DNA of 55,188 nucleotides from Weissella confusa (GTDB lineage Bacteria > Bacillota > Bacilli > Lactobacillales > Lactobacillaceae): NCBI RefSeq assembly GCF_004766315.1, contig NZ_PVSN01000051.1, forward strand, positions 1 to 55,188. Reading direction: 5' to 3'. Under the pieces are notes generated by a model. The model was not told the origin of the DNA and made no database searches. It saw nothing but the letters and a program-made list of their open reading frames with translations. Position numbers and translations under genes: made by a program. Position 1 is the first letter of the stretch; each line of letters opens with the position of its first letter. Below are positions 16,929 through 25,091 of this stretch, piece after piece.

Positions 16929-19792
16929 TTATTGATGTCGCTTTCGATCAATCAGCATCGCTAATACATAAATCGTTAATGCGGCTGTCGCGCCAGCAAT
17001 TATCCAACGCTTTTGTTGCTGTTCAGCACTCGTGTATGGCAATACACCTGACTGCTGAAGTGCTGGTGCAGCTGTATAAGCCCTAGCGCCACCAGAAGTT
17101 GGGATTGCCGAAGTGATAGTTTCTACACTCGTCCAAGGAACACTAGCCGTCACTACGCTCGTGGGCCATGCCGAATTCGCCAAATTAGACAATCCGGACG
17201 GAATACTTGGTGTCGTTGGTGTCACTGGTTCTGTCGGCGTACTTGGCGTCGTCGGATTTACTGGTTCTGTCGGGATGCTTGGGGACGTTGGGTTAACCGG
17301 TTCTGTTGGTGAACTTGGTGATGTCGGCGTCACCGGTTCTGTCGGCGTACTTGGCGTCGTCGGATTTACTGGTTCCGTCGGCGTACTTGGTGTCGTTGGA
17401 TTTACCGGTTCAGAGGGTGTCGTTGGCGTGGTTGGACCATAGCCATACCCATCGTCTGGATTTGTCGTCCAGGTTTGTGCACGAACCGGCTATCAAACCC
17501 ATCTTCAGGTGTACCAACCAACTCTAATCCAGCTACATCAAAAGCTGTTTCATAGCCACTAGGAACCTGAACGGCCGAATTATTCAGATATGGATTGCTT
17601 CCGTTTCGATATAAGTATGAGTTTAAAATATGCTTCGTTGTCGTCGTACCATCATCATTGGTTATTGTCTGTGTGTAATAACCTACACCGGCTTGTGGTG
17701 CTGTACCAACAATCGTATTGTTATTTGCAACGTCATAATAAATATAAGTTGCCGTTGGACGACTATTGTATATAGGCTCACCATCTTCATCTACCGGCAC
17801 CCCTTCAGGTGCTTCGTAGAAGGTTGCCACATTACGACTAGAAATATCTGCCGTCTGGGTCGCCGCACGTAAGCGTGACTGAACAACTGGCGTCCCATCA
17901 ACCGAAATTTGTGTCGTTCCTACTGGCACACGGTAAAATTTCGACTCATTATTACCATCAAACTTGATAACATCCACTCGCACAACCTTATAATTTGCTG
18001 CGTCCGAAATAGAATCTTTATAGAAATCTAGTGACTTTAGGGCAACACCGTTAATGTCGAACAATCCGCCGTTGTCCCACGAAGATCCGCCCCAGGTCGG
18101 TTGCTTTTCACCAGTCGCTGGATTCACCCAAAACATGTTACGGTCCGGCAAATAGCCTTCCGCAGCGGCAGTGGCCCACCCAGTCCCCTGGTTAGTTGAT
18201 GCTTGTCGGTTATACCACCAATTATCATATCCGGCAAAAACGGGCGTCCATGCAGGCTCCCAGTAAAAGGCTCCTAACCCGTTTTGATTTTGATTCGACA
18301 AGACGGTGTTATACGTCTCTGCCAGCACGTCCACTTGGCCTTGTGGTGTCGCCGGATGTTTATCATCGGCTAGATACGTATCACCCAACACATTGTTCGT
18401 ACCATCGCCATCATAAGGACTATTCGCCTGAGCCACTTCGGCCACGACAACCCCCTTGCCAAATTCAGCCGCTAAATCTTGTACTGCTTTCAGATTAGTT
18501 GGATTGTTTTTAACATCCGAATAAGTTGGATAGTACGAAGATGCCAACACATCATAATCAACGCCATATGCACGCCATGCATTCAAAATTGTACGGAATC
18601 TTTCCAAATTAGGCGACTCTAATTGCAAAACAACTTGGGCAGATGGCACCGTATCACGAACCGCTTTCGACCCGGCCGTCAAAAAGGCTGCCATCTCAAC
18701 CGCCGTCCGTTTATCGGCCCACGATGTTTCAGTGGTCGAACCATCGGCTGATCCGCTAGTCGTACCGCCAGACAACAAGCCATTCGTTATCTCATTTCCG
18801 ACTTGAACCATTGACGGCGTGATGCCCGCATTTGTAAATTCCGTCAGCACTGACGTCGTAAATGACATCACATTACTCTGAATTTGTTGACCACTCATGC
18901 CTTTCCAAGCTTTAGGAAGCACTTGTTGAGACGGATCTGCCCAAAAATCAGAGTACATGAAATCAACCATGATATGCATGCCGTACTTTTGGGCTTCTTG
19001 TGCGATTTTAATCGCCTGGGTAGTGTCATTATTTCCACCACCATATGTGCTACCATTTGGATTCTTCGGATCGTTAAAAATACGGATACGCATGTAATTA
19101 ACGCCCGATTCCGCCATGATTTGCATCAACGGCTTTTCGTTTCCGTCATTATCATAGAACTTCACACCAGCATCCTTTAGGGCCTGATATGATGATGCGT
19201 CCACCCCACGAACAGTTTAATCTACCATGCCATCAATTTTCGGAATCGATACAGGTTGTGCACGTAACCCAGTATCAAAACCATACTTATACGCATCGTC
19301 CAATGTCATCGCACCGGTATCTGGATCAGTGTAAATTGTTTTATCCCCAAATTGATAAGTGCCTTTGATTTTATCGCCGTTTTCATCAAATAGGTAAACT
19401 GCCGGATGTGATCCATCAGCATTAGACACAAAGATGCTCTTGTTTGCTCTTGCAGCCTTATTTTCCGGCGTGTCGTTGTTGGCTAAATCATTCGCTTTAG
19501 CCAAGTCGTTTCCCAACCACGGTGTCAGTACCGGTGTGTTTGGTGCTTCAACTTCCGCAGCAGCAACGCTCGTCATAAACGTGAGCGCACCACTTTTAAA
19601 GACATTTTGTTGCGAGTCCGCCTTTTCACGTTTCGTCACAACGTCTTTATCATCAGCATCAACATCTAACAGACTCACATCAGCAGGTAGCAACACAACC
19701 CCAGCTAGCGTTACTAATCCCGCCATTAGCCATACTTTACCCGCTTTATACAGCTTTTTCTTACCGCCGTATTTTTCATTACGCCCCTTCAT
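16929..19792 (-). pseudogene. Second GH53 endo-beta-1,4-galactanase, broken by a stop codon and a frameshift
   Basis: A tandem paralogue of the neighbouring galactanase. It begins at 19792 with GGGGG and a KLYKAGKVW signal motif, lacks the cell-wall-binding repeats and Ser-rich linker of its sister, and runs through a GH53 domain with QVGNEITNG and VVAEVAQAN intact. Two lesions break it. TAA at 19217-19219 replaces the Ser of DGMVDSTIRG (TCA to TAA fits), after 191 codons. Near 17487-17495 the frame shifts between GTPEDGFD and PVRAQTW; comparison with the sister suggests about 7 bases lost. The tail then continues open through Pro-rich repeats to LPYTSAE, a membrane helix and DRKRHQ. Two independent lesions of different kinds argue for real decay rather than sequencing error. 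Confidence 0.88.
17206..17415 (-). repeat. Tandem 36-bp repeats encoding a TPTEPVNPTTPS-type spacer
   Basis: Five to six imperfect 36-base units, each encoding a 12-residue Pro/Thr/Glu unit, lie upstream of the sorting signal of the broken galactanase. Such tracts change copy number readily. Confidence 0.85.
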
Positions 19793-19878
19793 ACCATGTT
19801 CCCCCAAACATATTTTTGTACCTAAATTGTATCGAAAAACGCTTGTAAAGTGGCTTTACAACTCTTGGATTGGCATAC

Positions 19879-19906
19879 AAAAAAACCGAGCTCATCACTC
19901 GGTTTT
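19879..19906 (-). terminator. Terminator of the oppA-pepI unit
   Basis: AAACCGAG pairs with CTCGGTTT, followed on the minus strand by seven T. It lies 9 bases after the proline iminopeptidase stop. Confidence 0.9.
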
Positions 19907-19914
19907 CCATCTTG

Positions 19915-20835
19915 TTATCGCTCTGGGACAAATTCATCTGCTTCAACATCTTGAATGAAATGGGTCAAGTTATAAAAGAAAATCTCAGGGTCATCCACCA
20001 TGTGAACATGCCCGGCGTTTGGCGTCACACGCAAACGAGCATTCGACATTTTGTCCCGCATCTCACGAGCCACGTCTAATGGCATTGATTCATGCCCACC
20101 AAAGGTCAACAAAGTCGGCGTCTCAATCTCATGCAAGCGATCCGCGACTGACCAGTGCGCCAACTTGCCCGTAATCACAAATTCATTGTTACCTTGGAAA
20201 TGGTTGTACACCGCTGTCCCCAGCGTACTGATCTGGTGATGTGGGGCATTCGGGTGACGTGTGATGTATTCACGGTCCAAGTGCGTCGCGTACTTCTGAT
20301 ACGTTGGGTTATCCCATTCGCCACGTTCTTCCACTTCACGCATGAAGGCGACGACATCGGCATCAAATTCTTTTTCGCGGATTGCATTGATGTTCGTGAC
20401 ATAATCGTCGATATTATCAATCATTGAGATAATGATAAGTCCCTTCAAAAAGCCCGGATGACGGAGCGCATATTCTTGGGCAAGCAAGCCACCCCACGAG
20501 TGCCCAGCAAGATAAAATTCACCATCTTCATAACCTAACTTTTGGCGAACTTCTTCCACTTCGTTTAGGTAGTAGTCGTAATTCAAGAACTTCTCAACGT
20601 TGGCCGGATCATCAAAATCAGGTTGATCTGAATACCATGCCCCAAGTTGATCATATTGCGTCACTTCAACCCCAATTGGATTCAAGAACTCTGGGAAACG
20701 TTCATACGGCTCGTGGCCAGCGCCCGGACCACCATGCAACGTCAATAACTTGATTGGCTTGCCCGTTCCGTCAGTGCGTGACCACAAATGGTAGCCATTA
20801 TCCAAACTCAAAATATGGGTTCCGTCTTTTGTCAT
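19915..20835 (-). CDS. pepI: Proline iminopeptidase (alpha/beta hydrolase, S33)
   Basis: Cytoplasmic peptidase of 306 residues that removes N-terminal proline from peptides. It has the oxyanion motif LHGGPGAGHE, the nucleophile elbow GHSWGG (Ser), a helical cap region, and the C-terminal catalytic His in NAGHVHMVDDPE. AGGAG precedes the ATG. The gene starts 11 bases after the OppA-like gene and shares its transcript, so peptide capture and proline-peptide breakdown appear to be co-expressed. Length and motifs match lactobacillar PepI/PepIP. Confidence 0.9.
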   Translation of the reverse strand: MTKDGTHILSLDNGYHLWSRTDGTGKPIKLLTLHGGPGAGHEPYERFPEFLNPIGVEVTQYDQLGAWYSDQPDFDDPANVEKFLNYDYYLNEVEEVRQKLGYEDGEFYLAGHSWGGLLAQEYALRHPGFLKGLIIISMIDNIDDYVTNINAIREKEFDADVVAFMREVEERGEWDNPTYQKYATHLDREYITRHPNAPHHQISTLGTAVYNHFQGNNEFVITGKLAHWSVADRLHEIETPTLLTFGGHESMPLDVAREMRDKMSNARLRVTPNAGHVHMVDDPEIFFYNLTHFIQDVEADEFVPER

Positions 20836-20846
20836 ACTGTTTTCTC

Positions 20847-22469
20847 CTAGTTCTTAACTGCGTTCTTCCAATCAAATGTGCCACCAACTGGGTTTACGAA
20901 GACGCCCTTAACCTTTGGATTCATCAAAGCGGTCATCTTTGAGTATGTCAATGGCGCTACAGCACCTTGCTTTTGCGCATACTCTTCAGCGGCTGCCAAG
21001 TCCTTAAAGCGCGCCTTCTCGTCGTTAGCATGTGTCGTCGTTGCCTTTTGGTAAAGCGCATCGTACTTCTTGTCAGACCAACCCGTTAGGTTCCATGAAG
21101 CCCCCGTTACCAACGTTTGCAACATATCAACCGGATCAGTGTAATCCGCGTTCCACGTTGCCAATGACAAATCAAACTTGCCGGCCTTTTGCAGTGAACT
21201 CGTTTGCTTGGCTGGCACTGACTTCACTGACACCGTCAAGCCCTTCAAGTTCGTTTCCAATTGTGATTGCAAGTATTGGCCAGTTTGCTTAGCTGCATCG
21301 GTATCGTTTGTTAACAAAGTCAACTTCACTTGCTTTTGACCAACTTGCTTCAACCCTTGTTGCCACAACTTTGCAGCTTGTGCCTTGTCATAACTGACGT
21401 ACTTCGTGTGCGCACCAACTGTGAAGTCCTTGCCCGTGTTTGGATCCTTTGCCAACCCCTTGGCGGTAAAGGTCTTGGCTGGTTCAGCCGCACCAGTCAA
21501 CACATTCTTTGCTAGCTTCTCACGGTTAACTGCAAATGATAGTGCCTGACGAACCTTCACGTTTTGCAACGCCTTATTCTTTTGGTTCATTGTCATGTAG
21601 GTCGTCGCAGCAGTATCAACTACCGTGTAACCAGCCTTGTTCTTTGAGTTGCGGGCTTGCGTGGCATTCAACAACGCAAAGTCCGTCTTGCCTGAGTTGT
21701 ATAGGTTGAAACTCGTCGTTGCATCGGCCGTTGTCGTCACGTTGACGGCTGGCGTCTTAACATTGGCTGCGTCCCAGTAATTTGGGTTCTTTTCATACGT
21801 ATATGATGAACTTGAACCATCCCACTTCTTCAAGACGTATGGCCCACTTGAAAGTGAATCGACAGCGGTCGTGCCAAACTTTTGACCCGTTTGCTCAACG
21901 AAACTTTGCTTTTCAGGGAAGAAGTACATCATCGCCAACTCAGCCTTAAATTGGGGCAATGGACGCTCCAACGTTACTTGCAACGTTGTATCATCGAGCG
22001 CCTTAGCACCCAATTCATTCAAATCTGTAACCTTACCAGCTTGGATGGCATCAGCGTTCTTCACCCCGCTGAAGAACATCGCTCCGATAGCCGCCGTCTT
22101 AGGATCATTCGTACGTTGCCAACTGTAGACGAAATCTTGGGCTGTTAACTTTGAACCGTCTGACCACTTCAAGTTGTCACGCAACTTAAACGTCCACGTC
22201 AAACCATCTTGTGACACGTCGGCTGATTGGGCCGCTGCCAATTCTGGTTGACCACTCTTGCCAACACGGTACAAACCTTCACCGGTTGCCATAACCGCGT
22301 CTTGTGATGGGATGTCCGCAACGTTTGAAGGGTCGGTCGTCTTTAGATCACCGGTAAGCGTCCAATTGATGGCCTTACCTTCACTTGCTGAAGCAACTGG
22401 CACCCCAGTCCCTGCGACCATACCCAATGTAACTGACAACAAAACTGAATTCTTAACAAACTTATTCAT
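20847..22469 (-). CDS. OppA-like peptide-binding protein without a lipobox
   Basis: Extracellular solute-binding protein (SBP family 5) of 540 residues. Family features are WTLTGDLKTTDPSN near the N terminus, WTFKLRDNLKWSDGSKLTAQDF, SSGPYVLKKWDG and VRQALSFAVNREKL. The signal sequence MNKFVKNSVLLSVTLGMVAG ends in SAS with no cysteine, so it is a secreted-type signal rather than a lipoprotein one, unusual for a Gram-positive binding protein. The ATG at 22469 fits AGGAG better than the GTG at 22475. No permease or ATPase genes are near; it must work with a transporter encoded elsewhere or serve another role. It lies downstream of an Ile-rich ORF and a terminator that may control it. Confidence 0.87.
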   Translation of the reverse strand: MNKFVKNSVLLSVTLGMVAGTGVPVASASEGKAINWTLTGDLKTTDPSNVADIPSQDAVMATGEGLYRVGKSGQPELAAAQSADVSQDGLTWTFKLRDNLKWSDGSKLTAQDFVYSWQRTNDPKTAAIGAMFFSGVKNADAIQAGKVTDLNELGAKALDDTTLQVTLERPLPQFKAELAMMYFFPEKQSFVEQTGQKFGTTAVDSLSSGPYVLKKWDGSSSSYTYEKNPNYWDAANVKTPAVNVTTTADATTSFNLYNSGKTDFALLNATQARNSKNKAGYTVVDTAATTYMTMNQKNKALQNVKVRQALSFAVNREKLAKNVLTGAAEPAKTFTAKGLAKDPNTGKDFTVGAHTKYVSYDKAQAAKLWQQGLKQVGQKQVKLTLLTNDTDAAKQTGQYLQSQLETNLKGLTVSVKSVPAKQTSSLQKAGKFDLSLATWNADYTDPVDMLQTLVTGASWNLTGWSDKKYDALYQKATTTHANDEKARFKDLAAAEEYAQKQGAVAPLTYSKMTALMNPKVKGVFVNPVGGTFDWKNAVKN

Positions 22470-22532
22470 AACCACATATCTCCTAATATTCCTGTATGAC
22501 CTACGAGTAAAAGTTTGAGCTCAAAAAAATAT

Positions 22533-22574
22533 ATAAAAAAAACGGCTAGTATTCTGCGCAAAATACTAGCCGTT
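22533..22574 (-). terminator. Strong terminator between the 28-codon ORF and oppA
   Basis: AACGGCTAGTATT and AATACTAGCCGTT form a perfect 13-bp stem with an 8-base loop and a following run of eight T on the minus strand. It stands in the leader of oppA, so it either ends a small independent transcript or acts as an attenuator. Confidence 0.92.
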
Positions 22575-22600
22575 ACTCGTTTACAAAGTAATTAAATTTG

Positions 22601-22642
22601 GCTAGCCATGATAATCTTCCTTGGGAAGCAGTCATGGCTAGC
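22601..22642 (-). other. Stem-loop between the small ORF and the terminator
   Basis: GCTAGCCATGA pairs with TCATGGCTAGC (11 bp) and encloses a second stem CTTCC/GGAAG. Its GGCTAG/CTAGCC core is shared with the terminator stem, so the two can pair with each other in place of themselves, as in attenuators. Confidence 0.8.
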
Positions 22643-22666
22643 GTTAGCATCTCAAAAAGCCAACCA

Positions 22667-22753
22667 TCACTGCGAAATAATAATAATAATCGCAATGATA
22701 ATTGGGGCAACCAACGTCATAACATTCAACTTTTCTACTGACACGTTCTTCAT
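22667..22753 (-). CDS. 28-codon hydrophobic, isoleucine-rich peptide (leader peptide or membrane peptide)
   Basis: A short ORF with an excellent AGAGGAGG ribosome site and good promoter. The peptide starts MKNVSVEKLNVMTLV and ends APIIIAIIIIISQ: eight of the ten codons after Pro17 are Ile, mostly ATT. Two hairpins, the second a strong terminator, follow before oppA-pepI. Two readings are open: a ribosome-stalling leader peptide that senses charged tRNA-Ile and controls the terminator, or a small membrane peptide (its APIII core recalls Fst-type toxins, but it lacks their charged tail and a clear antisense RNA). No database family can be claimed. Confidence 0.72.
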   Translation of the reverse strand: MKNVSVEKLNVMTLVAPIIIAIIIIISQ

Positions 22754-22785
22754 GACGTTGTCCTCCTCTTTTCTTGATGTTCTTA

Positions 22786-22813
22786 AGTATACGAGGTTAA
22801 TTATAAAAGTCAA
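22786..22813 (-). promoter_or_regulatory. Promoter of the 28-codon ORF
   Basis: On the minus strand TTGACT (22808-22813) and TATACT (22786-22791) are 16 bases apart. The expected start leaves a leader of about 25 bases with an AGGAGG site. No comparable promoter is seen between the terminator and oppA, which supports read-through control of oppA from here. Confidence 0.75.
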
Positions 22814-22865
22814 CACTTTTCTCTAATTTAATTTTAATCAAACGTTTTAAGGTTGGTTTTGCAGA

Positions 22866-23398
22866 GGTTGGTAGTATGTGTCCGCCCTTACGGCCGGAGT
22901 GCTTGGCCCCTTCTAGGGCACGCTAACCCGTCCAAACCATGACCTGCAGGGAGCGCGAACCACAGCAAGCTGCGTTTCCCTTTACCTCCCGTGGCTCTAA
23001 GCGGGAAACCCGCTAAGAACCCACACCTGCGGGTCAAGGTCTGCACGTGTCTATACGCGTGGCGGGGCCAAGCAATACTCTAATTGGTCAGTTTTTCATC
23101 CACCGCAAGATAACAAGGTAACTGTTCACCTACTTATTTCCATGTGGCTTATTATCTCAAACAGAATAGAACATCTCGGCTGCTGGCATGGAAGGTCGGC
23201 ACTATCGGAGCGTTCAAATGCGGGCAACATGCCGCATGGCCGGCGCTATTCAGACAAGCCACACAGGACTAAAAGGATTAGGGGGAATTATTTGCCCCGC
23301 TGAATGGCGTCCGCGCCATTCGGTTGCCCACATTTGAACTTTGCCGGAGATAGTGTCGAACTTCCATGCCTCGACGCAACGCGTCGACACATACCACT
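22866..23398. ncRNA. Large structured RNA candidate, about 530 bases, family not identified
   Basis: The segment has no ORF, is far richer in GC than the gaps around it, and is packed with complementary arms. Its ends pair (GTATGTGTC 22874-22882 with GACACATAC 23386-23394). A 10-bp long-range helix joins 22901-22910 to 23064-23073. TGACCTGC (22940-22947) pairs with GCGGGTCA (23029-23036). A long arm joins 23185-23228 to 23323-23370 through 10-, 7-, 9- and 7-bp helices, enclosing GGGG/CCCC and an 8-bp GAATGGCG/CGCCATTC hairpin; a 7-bp TCGACGC hairpin sits near the end. G-U pairs favour neither strand clearly. It lacks the RNase P, tmRNA and SRP signatures. Size and complexity recall the ornate ROOL/GOLLD classes, but no sequence match is claimed. 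Confidence 0.7.
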
Positions 23399-23401
23399 AA
23401 A

Positions 23402-23430
23402 CAAAAAACACCCAGAAAAAATCTGAGTGC
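23402..23430 (-). terminator. Terminator of the 125-residue protein gene
   Basis: CACTCAGA pairs with TCTGGGTG (one G-T) and is followed on the minus strand by six T. It lies directly against the structured segment at 22866-23398. Confidence 0.85.
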
Positions 23431-23442
23431 TTCATGTGTTGA

Positions 23443-23820
23443 TTATTCAAGTGTTGTGCTGATTTCGTTGATCCACTCAGTCATAACTGGGTAGTCATTG
23501 CCTTCACCTTCTACGATACGGGCTGGCAATACTGAACCTAGATAGTGCTTGGCCAACAATTGTGACAACACCAAACCACCAATCACATCAAGGATGTACG
23601 TGTCGTTCAATGTACGGAACGTCAAAACGTTGTCCGTGTTGCGCGCAATGTGGAAACGATCAATGGCAAAATTGATTGTCTTGGCAACATCCCCAATCCC
23701 ACTAACCGTTGAGCTAGCGGTATCGAAGGCGTTTAGTTCGGCTTGCAACACATCTTGCCAGTTGGCCAATGGCACTTGGCGTGGTTGCTCACGTTGAATA
23801 TCTGCTAGTGATAATGACAT
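23443..23820 (-). CDS. Conserved-looking protein of unknown function, 125 residues
   Basis: Soluble, acidic protein beginning MSLSLADIQREQPRQVP, with no signal or membrane segment. Alternating hydrophobic and polar residues (VLTFRTLNDTYILDVIGGLV) suggest a compact alpha/beta fold. The start at 23820 follows TAGGTGG. It lies 73 bases beyond the asd stop on the same strand and has its own terminator, so it may be the last gene of the lysine operon or separate. No family was recognised. Confidence 0.6.
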   Translation of the reverse strand: MSLSLADIQREQPRQVPLANWQDVLQAELNAFDTASSTVSGIGDVAKTINFAIDRFHIARNTDNVLTFRTLNDTYILDVIGGLVLSQLLAKHYLGSVLPARIVEGEGNDYPVMTEWINEISTTLE

Positions 23821-23893
23821 GTTCAGTTCCACCTAAATTTAATAATTACTATTCATTATAGACTAACCACTAACATTTCGTCATTAATATCCC

Positions 23894-24988
23894 TTATGCG
23901 AACTTTTCAGCAGAACCTTCAGGCACGCGAACCAAGTCTAAGGCAACCAAGCGCTCGGCGATTTGTACCGCGTTCCAAGCAGCTCCCTTCAACAAGTTAT
24001 CTGACACAACCCACATGTGGTAGCTACCATCGTTTTCAAGGTCTGGACGCACGCGACCAACAAAGGTATCGCGCTTACCTTCCGCGTTGATTGGTTGTGG
24101 GTAAATTTGGTTGGCTGGATCATCTTCCAACACCACCCCTGATGCTTCTGACAAGGCTTGTTGAATCTTTGGTGTTGAAGCGCCGTCTGCGTCAGCAACT
24201 TCAAAGTAGACCGTTTCACCGTGACCAACTGGGACTGGCACACGCACTGCGGTTGCCGTCACCTTGATATCCTTAGCGTTCTTGTCGCCCAACATAATCT
24301 TCTTCGTTTCATGAATCATCTTGTACTCTTCGTGCGTGTAGCCTTCATCTTCGAATACGTCGATTTGTGGCAACAAGTTGAAGGCCAATGGATAGTGCTT
24401 CTTGTCACCCTTTACTGGCAAGATTTCAGCGGTTTCTGGTTCACCGTTCAAGTGTTGTTGTGCTTGGTCGAGCAACTCTTGCCAAGCTGATTGACCAGCA
24501 CCAGAAGCGGCTTGGTACGTTGAGACGATGACTTGCTTCAAACCAAATTGTTCGCGAATTGGCTCAAGGGCCACGACCATTTGAATCGTTGAGCAATTTG
24601 GGTTAGCAATAATGCCGTTGTGTTCGTACAATGCTTGTTCATTCACTTCAGGTACAACCAACGGTACATTGTCGTTCATGCGCCAAAATGACGTGTTATC
24701 CACGGCAACCGCCCCACGCTTCACCGCTTCTGGCAATAAGCGAGCTGATACGGAACCACCAGCTGATGCCAGTACCAAGTCCACCCCTTCAAATGACTCC
24801 GGTTGCGCCTCTTCAATCGTGATTATTTCACCACGGAACTCACGTGTTTGACCGGCTGAGCGGGCTGATGCCAATAGCTTTAGTGACGCCACTGGAATTG
24901 ATGACTGGGCCAATTGTTCAATTAAACGAGACCCCACTGCGCCGGTAGCTCCCAAGATAGCAACTGTATATAATCGTTCTTCACTCAT
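23894..24988 (-). CDS. asd: Aspartate-semialdehyde dehydrogenase
   Basis: NADPH-dependent enzyme (364 residues) that reduces aspartyl phosphate to aspartate semialdehyde, the branch point to lysine/DAP and threonine. It has the nucleotide-binding loop GATGAVGSRLIEQL at the N terminus, the active cysteine in ANPNCSTIQMV, SGAGQSAWQEL, and a C-terminal dimerisation domain. GAGGAG precedes the ATG at 24988, preferred over an upstream in-frame codon. It is the last biosynthetic gene of the lysine operon, but two hairpins separate it from patA, so its expression may be uncoupled from the riboswitch. Confidence 0.92.
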   Translation of the reverse strand: MSEERLYTVAILGATGAVGSRLIEQLAQSSIPVASLKLLASARSAGQTREFRGEIITIEEAQPESFEGVDLVLASAGGSVSARLLPEAVKRGAVAVDNTSFWRMNDNVPLVVPEVNEQALYEHNGIIANPNCSTIQMVVALEPIREQFGLKQVIVSTYQAASGAGQSAWQELLDQAQQHLNGEPETAEILPVKGDKKHYPLAFNLLPQIDVFEDEGYTHEEYKMIHETKKIMLGDKNAKDIKVTATAVRVPVPVGHGETVYFEVADADGASTPKIQQALSEASGVVLEDDPANQIYPQPINAEGKRDTFVGRVRPDLENDGSYHMWVVSDNLLKGAAWNAVQIAERLVALDLVRVPEGSAEKFA

Positions 24989-25010
24989 GTATTTACTCCT
25001 CAAATTTTAA

Positions 25011-25068
25011 TAAAACCCCAAATTTTGGGTACATTAAAAGCACAAGCCGAAATTGACCGGTTGTGCTT
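25011..25068 (-). terminator. Two stem-loops between patA and asd
   Basis: In minus-strand order, AGCACAA/TTGTGCT with an inner CCG/CGG stem is followed by TTTTAAT, then CCCAAA/TTTGGG is followed by TTTTA. The first lies 24 bases past the patA stop. They may be a partial terminator or an mRNA processing site that lowers or separates asd expression; asd has no obvious promoter of its own in the short gap. Confidence 0.6.
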
Positions 25069-25091
25069 CCAAAAATTAAATTGTTCTCATT

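Noticed and set aside
17113-17527. Plus-strand ORFs opposite the second galactanase tail
   Set aside because: They mirror the 36-bp repeat on the coding strand and have no start signals.
17402-19204. Independent secretion-less galactanase gene in the middle of the broken copy
   Set aside because: The apparent start lies immediately after the in-frame TAA, has no ribosome site and no signal peptide. It is the body of one interrupted gene.
22866-23398. RNase P RNA, tmRNA, SRP RNA or a group II intron
   Set aside because: The RNase P GAAAGTCC segment, the tmRNA tRNA-like end, SRP loop motifs and a group II domain V were all looked for on both strands and not found.
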